Assembly (NCBI GenBank): GCA_013397455.1
Contig: VYZB01000934.1
Location: forward strand, 50,581 to 114,580
Source: Crotophaga sulcirostris
Lineage: Eukaryota > Chordata > Aves > Cuculiformes > Crotophagidae
DNA: 64,000 nucleotides
Direction: 5' to 3'
The translations under genes and the position numbers were made by a program. The notes below the pieces were generated by a model. That model was given only the letters and a program-made list of their open reading frames with translations. It was not told where the DNA came from and ran no database searches. Below are positions 53,117 to 64,000 of the stretch, in pieces (within the stretch, counting starts at the first letter, position 1; the number at the start of each line of letters is the position of its first letter).

Positions 53117-53172
53117 CCTAAAAAAAACCCAAAAAACAAAAACCAAAACCAAACAGCAAAACACCACAAAAC
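53117..53172. repeat. A/C-rich low-complexity tract
   Basis: Repeated AAAACC/CCAAAA motifs lie within the intron. It could be a decayed poly(A)-type tail, but no retroposed body was recognised next to it. Confidence 0.7.
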
Positions 53173-54075
53173 TGTGCAAATTTAAATCAAATTGGTTTTA
53201 GTCTCAACTTCCGAACTAATTCCCATTCATAATTTCTCTTTTTTTTTTTTCCTCTCCTGTCCACTTAAAGGAAGTGTTTACTTCCCTTAATGCCAAACCC
53301 CACTATACTACTACTCTACTGTAACTACCAAACCCCTGCCTCAACAATGACCATTGCAGTTACAGAGCAGATTAATGGTTATCAGCAGCTCAAGAGTTCC
53401 TGTTGTTTATCTGCCAGGGTAAATCAACACTCTTGTTCACACATTCTTGAGCTGGGAAGATTGGTTAAAAGCCCCACATGGCCTTACAACTAGAATGTTA
53501 AGTAAATGACTTCCAAAGTTCCCATGTACCAAGAGTCTTGGGAGAATATAAGACTTGGGAAGAAAACAAATACAAGAAAAAACAAACCCAAAGAAAAGTC
53601 TCTTTGATCTGATGGCTGTTTGACATCTGTAACACTTCAGTTTCTAGAAAATAAGCATGTCCCATTTTCACTGCAGTTCAAGTCTATTTTATATATATGA
53701 AAAAAATATAAATACTTTTTACTTACAAAAAATGACCTTCTTTTAATGGTGTCTGTCTTCCTGAGCTGCAAAACAGCTGTATTCACACATTGGTCTGAAC
53801 TGGAAGAAATCTGTTTTGGCCAACTTATTCTTCAGACTGCAGCATTAGAAATCAAGGCCTGATGTGATGCTGAGTTGTACAGAATGATAAGAAAAGCAAG
53901 ATTCTCAATACACCAAGCAGTCTACAGCTTGTGCACATTTTCTGTAAAATAGATGGAAATTTCTGGTTACCTGTTGCTTTGCAGTGAATAGCTTGGACAA
54001 ATAACAAGTTGGGTATCCTAACTGCTTCTTCACTTATGAATTTGGTAAATGTTTTCTCTCTTTCTCTGTTTTTAG

Positions 54076-54505
54076 AAGCAGAAACAGAAATCCTATTGGT
54101 CCAGGAAAGTATGGATATGGAAAAGTGCCATACATCTTACCTTTACAAACTGATACTGGTCAGCAGCCTCAGAAACTTCGGAGGCAGCGACAATCATCAA
54201 GGAATCATGTCTTTCATCAGAGTCCAAGTCTCATGAACACTTACAACCAGGCAGCTAGTCCTTCACTTCAACATGGGAATCTTTATCAAGAAGAAAGTGG
54301 ACCTCAGGCTGGACATCAAGTCCTGGGACCCTCAGTTTATCAGTCATCTTCATTTCCTGTATCTCAAAGCCTGTTTCACGGCAGTGACTCAAACCACCAT
54401 GGGTCTGCATCGCACCAGGCAGTCCAGGGTCAGCCCCAGCCTCAAAGGGCTGCAGCCATTGTGTGCATTGGCACCTACAAGCAATATAAACTCTGCAACA
54501 CAAAT
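54076..54505 (+). CDS. THSD4: THSD4 coding exon 4 (linker and second half of thrombospondin repeat 1)
   Basis: The exon lies between acceptor CTGTTTTTAG and donor GTAAGT (54506). Its first base completes Arg-181, and it encodes residues 182-324, ending in phase 0 after Asn-324. Near the start IGPGKYGYGKVPYILPLQTD (188-207) is a close match to the IGPGKYGYGK-x-PYILPLQTDT block I recall from human THSD4. A Gln/Ser/His-rich, cysteine-free stretch follows, including LYQEESGP and SLFHGSDSNHHG. The end, CIGTYKQYKLCNTN (C311, C321), has the shape of the second half of an ADAMTS-like thrombospondin repeat, whose final Cys-Pro must be in the next exon outside the window. Residues 216-219 (RRQR) could be a basic proprotein-convertase site. 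The exon is open at its 3' junction, so the gene is partial here. Confidence 0.96.
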
Positions 54506-54751
54506 GTAAGTCTGGTTCTCCTATTTAATTTGTTGGATACCGATTGGTTTTCCCTAGTATGCTAAATGTTCACAGAGTCAAGAAGTTAAATTTAACATTG
54601 TTTTTTATTAATTTAACAAAATTTTTTGTGAACTCATTTTGTAAGTGTCTTGGGGAGTACTGAAAGTAAATGTGTAATATTATGGTTACCTAATACCATA
54701 CCTTCAGCGATTTTAAGCAGTCACTAAACCTACCAATACGTACAATTCTAA

Positions 54752-54850
54752 TTTGATAGGAGGAGAAACTGAGTCACAGACAAGTTTAATACATTTCCAT
54801 ATAAGAAATTGAAAAAATGAGTTGGGATAAGCCATGTTATGAAGACTCCC
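54752..54850 (-). mobile_element. MIR-like SINE fragment, antisense (ancient)
   Basis: GATAGGAGGAGAAACTGAGT followed by CACAGACAAGTTTAATACAT resembles the MIR motif '..ggaaactgaggcacagagaggttaagtgac'. It is short and diverged. The strand is tentative, and the rest of the SINE body is not clear. Confidence 0.4.
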
Positions 54851-57150
54851 TGCTTCTCCATCCCGTAAGATAAGGCTGTTCTTTAGGGAGTGCCAGTCGT
54901 GCTCTAAATAGCATGTAGAGCCAGCGCCTGGTAGCCTAGATGGCTCCAATATTTTTCCGTGGTGCTGTGTGCATTCTGAGATGGATGCTACTTGTGCCAG
55001 TGTTCAAACTCCATATGCTTGATTTTGGCTTCTTAGTTTATTGGAGAGAAAATCTGTTCTGTGTTAATTTTTAAATGAAACTTACTCTGTTATTAACTTC
55101 ATTCAAAAATATTTGCCTGGGTGTAGCTCTGTGCTCTGGGGCAGTCTCCCATTGTATGTGGGAGGCTGGTGAGGTTTTGCTGTTTCTCCCCACAAGCAAT
55201 TTTCATCCCGCTAAAATTTTCAGGTTCTGACTGTGTCATTTTAGTATTTTCTAAAGTATCTCTTCCTAATATTTGCCTTTTATTTGGGCCAGTAATCTGA
55301 CTTAATGTTGCAACCTTGAAGAAGCTTGTATTTGGATATTAGAAGCAGGATGTTCAAGAGTGGCCTCAATATGTTAACACAACAGGCTGTCTTTTTCTGG
55401 GTGGGCGCACATCTGGTTCTTCTTCCTCTTAGAAATCCTGTTTCGTTCAGTGTAAGCATAGTGGAGATGTAATAGAATCAGGAGAACAGAAACAAGCCCT
55501 AAGCAAATCAGATTGGTGCCTTTTTGCCTCTCAGTGTAGCAGTTACTACGTTTGCTTTATTTATGAATAAAGCCCATTGATTGAGAATAGTGCAGCTGAT
55601 TGAAGAGACTCAGTGTCAAGAAAGTTTTATTGTATTTGTCTGAAATGGAAAACATGAAAGGGCTGGTTTGAGCCTCTGAGAATAGTGCCTGGTACAAACT
55701 GCTCTTTTGAAAAACACTTTCTGTTTTTTGAAGGAAATGGGAAATGAACTTAGTGCATGGGCATTAATTTGGAAAGTTTTCTGTGCTGAATTTGCTCACT
55801 GGTGTCCAAGTGATACACAAATACCCCAGTCTTTACTTCATGCCTTACTGCATCAAAGCAAAAAGTTGGACAGTATTCTGCCTGACTTAATATATGTAAC
55901 AACATGGCTTCCAGGAAAGATTTTTTTTTTTCAGAGAGCAAGGGGTGAGAGGTGAGGAAGTTAGAAATGAGGTGGAAGAAAAAAAGCAATCCCAGATGGC
56001 CAAGGTAATGGAGAAGGAAGGCTTGTAGAGGAAATTTGTTGAGAATGACAAGTGGACTGGAGAGAAGAGGACTGTGAGCTTGTGTATTAGCCAGTAGCTG
56101 GACATATGGGTCATTGTGAATGGTGTGGCCATTGGCAAGTTTCTTCTGGTAGTGAGGGAACAGGAGAGAACATATTTTCATGTTAATTTTAGAAACGGAT
56201 GTTTAAACAGAAGACTTCAACAGATGAAAAGGAAAAAATAAGTGAGTGCTGCATCTTTGCACTGCTGTGTGTATAAATGCAGTTATAAAGAAATCACAAT
56301 TTTTATTACAGGAGGCTTTTAGTAAAGGAGAGATTGTAGATGATGCACCTCCTCCTAGGCATGGAACTCTGCACAGTGATAGTCTTTAATAGCTATTCAA
56401 GGTTATTTTTCACCTGCAAATGTGGTAATTAATATATTTATAAAAAAGAAGTTGCTAAGAACAATTTTAGTATAAATGCCAGGATGAGAGCAAAACAAGG
56501 CCGATAGCGTTTCACTTTGTTTGCTTGTTCTTCCTGATTAAGTGCTTCTGCACGGGGGCTTTAATTTAATTTATCAGCAGTGACATGTACCAGTGATCTT
56601 GCCAGCATGCAGAGAACAGTATCCTTTTCTTTCTTTTTCTTCTTTCTTTTTTAATTCTTCCGGGAGTATACAAAAGATGAAAATCTCCATTATTGAGAGG
56701 AAAGCATGCTGTTAAATGTTATTCTGGTGTTTGGCCACTCCCTCTGCAGTTTCTCCTAAGGGCAGTTAATTAATAACAAATTAAGTCAATCTGCTTTGGT
56801 CCATTAGGTCATTTCCTCATTATTGTACATTTATTGTTTTTTCATTAATAGTTGAACTCATTTTACATGACTGGCAGCTCGATTCGTAAAAGTTAAACTT
56901 GAGGGTTTTGGTTAGGGAGAACCTCGGAAGTGCTTGTATTTGTTCAAGTGTTTCTGCAGGTCGTTAAACCTATAATATTTTCTTATTGTACAAATGGCTT
57001 CCCCTCTTCAGCACCTTGCAATGCAGGCTTTGTGCATGCTCATCGCAGAATGTACAGCCTCCTGTCACCGCCTTCGGCAGGAAACAGACAGTAAACATCT
57101 GTCATGTCCACACAAACAGTACTGACAGATCTTACTGAAGCCATAAGCTA

Positions 57151-57736
57151 TTCACAGTAGAGTAAGATTTGCAAGATTGGAAGGGACCTTTGAGATCATC
57201 GAGTCCAACCTATAACCCAACAGGAACACCAACACCAACCCATCATCTAAACCATGGCACTGAGTGCCTCATCCAGTCTCCTCTTAAACACCTCCAGGGA
57301 CGGCGACTCCACCACCTCCCCGGGCAGCGCATTCCAATGGCCAATCACCCTTTCAGGGAAGAACTTTTTCCTAATATCAAGCCTAAACCTCCCTTGATGA
57401 AGCTTGAATCCACATCCTCTTGTTCTGTCGCTGGTAACCTGAGAGAAGAGACCAACCCCTGCCTGACTACAACATCCTTTTAGGTAGTTGTAGAGAGCAA
57501 TAAGGTCTCCCCTGAGCCTCCTCTTCTCCAGGCTAAACAGCCCCAGCTCCCTCAGTCGCTCCTCACAGGGCTTGTGCTCCAGCCCCTTCACCATCTTCGT
57601 TGCTCTCCTCTGGACACACTCCAGTGTCTTGGCATTTTATCAAACTGAGGGGCCCAGAACTGCACACAGGACTCAAGGTGTGGCCCAACCAGTGCTGAGT
57701 ATAAGGGGATGATAACTTCCTTACTCCCCTCCTGCA
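57151..57736 (-). mobile_element. CR1 LINE, 5'-truncated, antisense
   Basis: Read on the minus strand this is a CR1 3' end. It begins at GCAGGAGGGGAGTAAGG and passes through GGCCACACCTTGAGTCC and GAGCACAAGCCCTGTGAGG. It ends with GTTGGACTCGATGATCTCAA and a diverged tail (TCACAGTAG at 57152-57160 on the plus strand). A 115-codon open frame (57247-57594, minus) reads as the CR1 ORF2 C-terminus, with [20 protein letters not shown] and [14 protein letters not shown]. It is uninterrupted, suggesting a fairly young copy, but the polymerase core is absent. It is not a host gene. Confidence 0.95.
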
Positions 57737-58158
57737 TTAAAGGCAAGTGGGTGAAGCAGAATTTAAATGCAAACTTGTTTGTGTTGTTTGTCACCAGAAC
57801 AAAGGAACCAACTCAAATGGAACATTTGTGAACTGAACACTTTTTGTTATTAGTTGTCTCAAGCATTGCCAAGTCAATGGGTCTCCATGAGTGTCTGAAT
57901 GTGTGAGAATGTATTTGTAAATTAGCTGCAGACTAAGGGCTGTTTTGGCAGTGTACTCAAGGAAGTGTTCAGGGATCTGGACATTCAAGCCTACTTGTTT
58001 TGCAGCGTAGATCTGGTCATGCAGAGCCCCCCTTGTTAAAGTCAATTTTGTCTGATTTATTGTATTTTTTGTACAGCACGCAGTGAATTATGGCTTATTG
58101 GTAAAAACATCAATTCTCAGTATGTCTCTGTCCTTTATATGTGAAAACCTTACTGTAG

Positions 58159-58484
58159 CATTTCAGTACTTTAAGGGGGCTTATAAGAAAGCGACTTCTT
58201 ACCAAGATAGTGTCAGGACAAGGGGCAACCGCTTTCAACTGAAAGAAGGTAGGTTCAGATTAGATATAAGGGAGAATTTCTTATTACGAGGGTGGTGAGG
58301 CACTGGAACAGGTTGCCTAGAGTGGTGGTAGAAGTCCCATCCCTAGAAAGATACAAGGCCAAGTTGGATCGGGCTTTGAGCAACCTGATCTAGTGGAAGG
58401 TGTCTCTGCCCATGGCAGGGGGATTGGAAGTGGATGATCTTTAAAGGTTCATTCCAACCTAAACTGTTCTTTGAGTCTGTGTTG
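58159..58484 (+). mobile_element. CR1 LINE, 5'-truncated, older subfamily
   Basis: The blocks follow an older avian CR1 consensus: ACTTTAAGGGGGCTTATAAG, GGACAAGGGGCAACCG, GAGGCACTGGAACAGGTTGC, TTTGAGCAACCTGATCTAGT, GTGTCTCTGCCCATGGCAGG and TGGATGATCTTTAAAGGTTC, ending in a decayed octamer tail. It is distinct from the ATACTGTG-tailed copies. It lies about 420 bp from the antisense CR1 at 57.15-57.74 kb. Confidence 0.93.
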
Positions 58485-59847
58485 TCCTTGGCTGTGAGTT
58501 CAGGCCAGAAAACCTCGTTTACCCTGACAGGTTGTTACCTCTCCTCTTCTACAGTTCCCACTTTCCAAATTGCACCAGTACAGTTGAGTCTGTAGTCACA
58601 TAGTAATCATGACCACTTAAATGCTCTGCTTAGAAAACTTGTAAAATACAATAGTGATTGCTGCAGTGATGCAATTACAGTACAGCAAGGAGTATGAAAA
58701 AGTAGGCAGAGAAATTGATGTATGAGTTTCACCGTGAAGAGCAATGCAAAACGGATGTAAAAATCTAAATTGTCTTAGCTATGGACTGAGGTATGTTTTT
58801 GACCAAGTTTATACCTTTACTTGTATATGAATTGGCAAAAAAAACCAAGCTAAAATGTACAAAAGACTAAGTGCTGAGAGCTCAGCTTCATTTGTTGATG
58901 AAGTTGTGCTGAGCTTGCCCAGTTTCATTCACAGCTGGTGGCTTGCCCACTGGGTTCCCATGGGTTACTGTCATGTGTCCAGCGAGACTATGTTGCCTTT
59001 CTCAGTATTTTATGTGACTGCTACTTGGCAAGAAATCAGTTGTGTTTTGGAAAAGTATCTAGATAGGATCAGAAAACAGTGACTACTCTTACTTTCTGAT
59101 CCTGGCTCTTCAGCTGTATAAACTATTATTCTGGTAGCACAGCTATGGACAATCCATCTTTTTGTTCTGAATGAGTTCTCTACTTGACTGTGTGCTCCTC
59201 TGTGCAGAGCTCTTGAGAATGGCACCTTGGCAGTGAGTGTGAAGTACCTGAAAAGACAATTTTGGAAACCGAAAGAGGTTTTATGGTTGAAAAGATGAGG
59301 TGAGGTAAAGGGCTCAGGGCCAATTCCCAGTTCTATCATGATGGGATAAAATATTTGATTTCCTAAACAATATTTATGACGTTGATACTAATTTTGACTG
59401 GTGTGAGTTAAAACATTTCCATTAGAAGGCTTTTTTTGGATGCAGAGCCCTAATTAAATAGAATTGAAATGTTCTGCAGGAATGTGTAGAGTCCATTAAA
59501 GACTGATGTGCTTTTCTGTCATTCTGTCACCTCAGCTCACAGGTAGGTGTTGGCAGGCCCCCTTGGCACCTGGAATCGTGGGCCATTTCACCAATTTGTT
59601 GGCATTCTGCCCAAGTGGTTTTGAAAGTTTTCCATTTTATAGAAAATGAAACATTTCCAGCATTTCAGGTTTTAACAAAGGGAGAAGTGGAAATGTCTGA
59701 TTTTTTTTATGGAACAGGAGATACAATTCCCAGACAGGTCTTTTCAGAAGTGATGTGGGGTGCTGCAAGGATGTGTGCGCTCTTTAATGTAGTTGGGAAG
59801 CTCAGTTACTGAGGTAAAAAATAGAAGATTTTGTATTTTTAGGAGAA

Positions 59848-59882
59848 CTTTTTTTTTTTTAAAAAAAAGCCCCCAAACCTGA
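59848..59882. repeat. Oligo-T / oligo-A junction
   Basis: About 12 T run directly into about 8 A, followed by CCCCC and further A/C-rich sequence. It is low complexity with no evident role. Confidence 0.75.
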
Positions 59883-61554
59883 AAAACCCCTTCTTATTCC
59901 CAAAGAGCTACTGTGTGGTTTATTTATTCTCGTTTTGAGATTTGTATAGAGTAGGTGTTTGACATAAGTGGCAAAGTGGGGTTATGATGACATATCTTTT
60001 CCTGAGGAAATTCAACCTTGACTTTATGTGAGGAATTTTCCCTGTGAACACTGTGGGATTGTATGCAGGTCTGGTAGCCTGACATTCCGTGGGTGTATAG
60101 GAAACTTATTAAAAGCTTACATTACTTCAGGTTGTACTGTAGTTTCTTTGACTGTTTTGACACTTGCAGCAGAATTTTGTAAGTATGAATTCAGAATGCA
60201 TGGTCACCAGGATGGGCTTAACTTCCCAAGCACTGGCACAGAGGTACCACCTGTTAAATGTCCTCTGTAGCTTGAGCAATTGTTCCTCACATACAAGAGA
60301 GTCACATGTCTTTGATAAAGCTCTTGGAGCACAGTTGCTTTCTCTACAGCTCTGCACCATGGCTTTATGACATCCTTTTCAACAACTGAGAACACTGCAT
60401 TAGAAAATATTTTGCATTATGATGTTTTATTAGAACTTAAATAATTTTGGGAAACTGTCTGCCTTAAATCATTAGGGAAAAATATATTGGAGAAACATTA
60501 GAAACTCTCTTAAATAATTTTATTCCGCGTGTGCTCTGTATTTGTGGCAGTAAGAGAACACAAAGTTAACTGTTTTACACAAATTATTTATTACTAGGTT
60601 AATTAGTTATTAATCTAGTAAAATATTCGTAATAAGGCCAAAATCACACAATTGAGAAAATTTTGGTGTGTAGAGGCTTATGGTTTTTAATGGAAAATTC
60701 AGTTACTTATTTTGATCATTAAACTATTTTAAACTAATTTAGCATCTAGGACTCCAGGAGTCATGCTCTTATGCCCTGTTGTGCCAAGAACCATACAAAC
60801 ACAGACCAAAAAGATAGGTACAGGGGAAAATTTGTAACATATACATGGCTAATGTCACAGCCTATATTCTCCAAGTCAGTGAGAAGTGACCCATTGGATC
60901 TGTAGTGTTCTTATGGTGACTCTCTGAATCATACAGAAATGACGAAACTTTTTTATTTCTCCAAAGACAATTTATGAAGATATTAATAAAATATAGTAGA
61001 GTCTAGGACAGAATAAACACTTTAAGGCAATTAACCAGAAATATTCCACTGGAAGATAAAGGTTGAGAGTATGCACCAGCGATAAGAAAACCTACAAAAT
61101 GTGAGAGGGCATTATCAGAAAGACACAGTTAAAATTTTTTTAAATATTCAATTTACACGTAGAGATTTGTTTGGGTTTTTTTGAGAGAAGATATGCCAAC
61201 AGTGCTATAATTAGTCAATGAAACCATCTTTACTTTGCCTTGTGTGGTACAGAAGAAACTTCTTAATGATTGAGACATGCTGTGACATGCTTCTAGTTTG
61301 AGTTCTGATCTTTAATGAATGGCACCAATCCCTTTCACCCATGTTTTCCACTCAAATGTTATAAAAGAAGTAGTGGGGTTCAGACCATTTAGAAAACCTG
61401 TAGTGCCCTTGCTGACTGCTATTATGTTTACTCCACAGACAGCAGTACTGCATTTGAAGCAGTGGCCATACAGAACTTCACTTTACTTATGAAGTATCAC
61501 AAACCATTATCAATGTAGCTCAGGACAGTGTACTGTGGTTAAAGTTCTCTCCAT

Positions 61555-61725
61555 GTAAAAATCCTTCCTCTTGTAAAAATGTCCAAATAATCCTTGTGAT
61601 GTTCAACCTAAGTATTCAACTTTTTTCTTATATTTCATGCTATTGCTCCTAAATGTCTTAGAGAATTCTCTTGTCTATGATATTTGTACATGGTAGATAG
61701 TTTCCGTATTTTAGCATAAGAGTTA
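61555..61725 (-). mobile_element. Ancient CR1 remnant, antisense
   Basis: AAAAATCCTTCCTCTTGTAA, then TGTTCAACCTAAGTATTC and TTTCATGCTATTGCTCCTAA follow the reverse complement of CR1 ('aacttcttcctaatatccaacctaaa..cagtttaaagccattgctcc'). The order is collinear but the identity is low. Confidence 0.55.
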
Positions 61726-64000
61726 GCCAATCCATTTACATTTAGTGCCATTGGTATGTTTGGGGTTTAGTGTGTGCACTCTGGGTGCTTAATTTTCCAG
61801 AGGCTCTGTCAGCTTCCCAGTATATATTTTCTTGATTTTTAATGCACAGAAGTACTTCACAAAGTATGGTTATCAGTAGTACTACGGTGTTTTACTGTAG
61901 TGCAGGAAGCACTGAGCTGTATTTTCCTTCTGTGAGGATTATTTTGAAGTTCTGAGCCTGTTAAATTGGTTGCATGGTGAAGCTAGAGAAAGCTACTTAC
62001 TGGCTGAAGTTTAGTGAATTTGTGTTTAAGAATAGCAGAAGGTTCAGACCCTCATTTATGTGCAGTAATAATGTGACATAAAAATGTTAATAGTTCATCT
62101 AAGTGCCTCAAAATCAAAACTAGAATGCATGTCGGTTGGCTAAAACGTTTGTTTCCCAACTTCTTGGTGAACTATGAGTAGTAGATATCATGTAGCAATT
62201 GGAATTGTCTGAGAAGTTACCTTTCTAGTTCTAATTCTTAGTGTAAATGGAATGCACGTGTGTCAGGAGAGGAAAGGGGAAAAAGATCCACAGTTACTCG
62301 ATCACTTCATCAGTTTTGAATAGGAGCATTAGCACCTCAGATATTGTGGAGTGATTCGGAAACTTCATTTGGACACTTGTCAAAGTGAAGTGATTTTTTT
62401 TTGTTTTGCAATAAAGCATGACTTCAGGGTGAGTTAGATCCATTGTCTGGTTGTTGTTCAGGTGTACACTCTGTGCCAACTTTTAAAGAGGAAAAATCAA
62501 TGAAAATTGTGGTTTCAGAGTTGCAACCAAACGGTTGCATTCCTGACATAATTGTAGATTTGTTTAATAGGGTGCTGTAAATTTGAGTAGTTGTCATTTA
62601 TCAATATAGACAAGTGTTGTGGGAGATATTTTAAGGCATTTCATCTTGTCATTGTTTCTTTTTGTCAATTCATATTGATGGAAGTCTTTGTCTGAAATTC
62701 CAGTGCATAAGTATTCAACGCTCCTATAATTTGAGTAAGAAATTTACCTTTTATTCATGTGTTAGTTTAACTGCATCCAGGTTTTTGAAGCAGAGGAAGT
62801 TGCAGATGTCTAGAAACTTCGATCAGGGGAAATCTCTTGTATTAATTTACAAATACATCTTTTTAAAATGTTGGTTTTTTATGAACATTTGTTAACTATT
62901 CCCACTAATTACAGGTATAGAAAACACCTACTGTCAGACGTCAGCATCTGCTTTGGTACATGAAAGGAGTAATTTTTTCCTGGTATTTTTAGGACATTAG
63001 TTCAGTATTGCTGATAACAATGAACAAGTTTAAGGTGCATTTTCAAGCCAGATAGAAAGGAAAGAACATAAATTACACGAATACAGGAGCTTGCAGTGGA
63101 AGTATGAACTGGTACAATCCCAATCCTCTCTTGTAATGACCAAGGTGAATGGAGGAAGAAGGAAGTGCAGGAGAAGCTGCCAAAATTCAGCTAAGGGTGC
63201 TGAAGAAGAAGTGGTCTGTTAGCAATGATGTTGCTAGAGTTTTTAATTTTGTGTGTGTTGCTTAATTTTAGATTTTTAAGCAGGGGCCAAACCCAGCGTA
63301 TGACCAAAGTGCATGTAGATAGTTAGGAAATGTCAATGTAACAATACTTCTAGCAAGCATCTGTTCCTTTGCCTTACTGCAGGCTTGGAGGATGGAGTTG
63401 CTGAAGGATGGTAGGCCAAAACCCTCTCCTCCAGAAGTGGTGAAAGTAGAAAGTTGGCACTAAATGCCCTGTGGTGCCCAAAAAAGTTGAATAGGGGGTT
63501 TGCATATGATACATAAAGAGCTAACTGCATACAGAAAAATGCAAAACCCAGAAATAATTAAAACAGTGGTGATATTGAAAAAGCAAACAAACAACAAGTA
63601 AAAAATGTCACACTGTGCTGCCCTGTGTCATCTTTGCTAGTACTTCATCAAGTGCACTGTGAGTTTGTTCTAGAAATAACACCTTTGTGGGCAGCGTATT
63701 GCACACGTAGAGACATGCAAGTGTAATTAATAAAAGGGATTTTCTTCCTAGGGATAGGTTGGTAAGGCTGTTTATCTTCAAACTCTTGATGTACATTTGT
63801 GGAAAAGCCAATCCTGTGGTTTTTGTATCTGTCACCGCAGAGTTAGAAGGTCAGTGGGTGATCTATAGGGGGAAGAAGCCAAGGAAACATCAAACCTGCA
63901 AAGGTTTAAAGCTTTCCGTACTAGAGTTTCTCAGTGGTTCTATGGTAACTCTTGTGCGTTAAGAAAATTATTTAATTACCTGATAATATGCTGTTTTACC

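Larger units (their letters stand above)
40248..54075 (+). other. THSD4: THSD4 intron between coding exons 3 and 4
   Basis: About 13.8 kb from donor GTACGT to the TTTCTCTGTTTTTAG acceptor. It contains a CR1 tail close to the exon (40341-40436), A/C-rich low-complexity tracts (41300-41362, 53117-53172), an 18-bp palindrome (43500-43517) and a short hairpin (48710-48735). A GC-richer patch lies at about 42000-42150. Its overlapping frames are Ala/Pro/Leu-biased with no family match. No other exon or RNA gene could be supported. Confidence 0.85.
54506..64000 (+). other. THSD4: THSD4 intron after coding exon 4 (continues past the window)
   Basis: The intron starts at GTAAGT (54506). No further exon is found up to the right edge. 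In particular, nothing encodes the expected continuation (a Cys-Pro plus the ADAMTS-like Cys-rich/spacer region). It contains an antisense and a sense CR1 at 57.15-57.74 and 58.16-58.48 kb, a MIR-like fragment near 54.76 kb, an old CR1 remnant near 61.6 kb and a T/A homopolymer junction near 59.85 kb. The remainder is unremarkable AT-rich sequence. Confidence 0.85.

Noticed and set aside
54255..54509. Frames of 78-82 residues overlapping coding exon 4
   Set aside because: They are shadow frames of the THSD4 exon without motifs.
57247..57594. 115-residue intact frame on the minus strand that could pass for a gene
   Set aside because: It is the C-terminal end of CR1 ORF2 inside a 5'-truncated LINE, with no polymerase core or host gene features.

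Overview
The window is vertebrate nuclear DNA, almost certainly from a bird. It is AT-rich and intron-like. It carries several 5'-truncated CR1 LINEs, some ending in the octamer-type tails typical of avian CR1 (ATACTGTG-like and ATTCTGTG-like units) rather than in poly(A). Bacterial-style gene organisation is absent. The species cannot be fixed from the sequence.

One gene can be supported: the 5' part of THSD4 (thrombospondin type-1 domain containing 4, also called ADAMTSL6) on the + strand. Four coding exons with canonical GT-AG junctions and consistent phases are visible: 20035-20063 (start codon), 23882-23951 (rest of the signal peptide), 39805-40247 (first half of the first thrombospondin repeat) and 54076-54505 (linker and the second half of that repeat). 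Joined, they encode residues 1-324 of a secreted matrix protein. The reading frame is open at the right-hand end and continues beyond the window. The first coding exon starts at a strong splice acceptor (19956), so at least one non-coding exon and the promoter should lie upstream. No CpG-island promoter is visible.

Layout: 1-430 TG-rich minisatellite; 430-19955 upstream intron or flank with a CR1, a MIR-like SINE, a perfect 28-bp palindrome and a CRE/UPRE-like cluster; 19956-20063 exon; 20064-23881 intron; 23882-23951 exon; 23952-39804 intron with CR1 copies, one carrying a perfect 50-bp duplication; 39805-40247 exon, followed about 90 bp later by a CR1 tail; 40248-54075 intron; 54076-54505 exon; 54506-64000 intron with one antisense and one sense CR1 plus old SINE/CR1 remnants.

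No tRNA, rRNA, CRISPR array, intact mobile element or second protein-coding gene could be supported. Nothing seen amounts to a new biological system. The points most worth checking are the first thrombospondin repeat interrupted by about 230 residues, the 28-bp palindrome at 8560, the CRE/UPRE cluster at 14507 and the duplicated CR1 edge at 39115.
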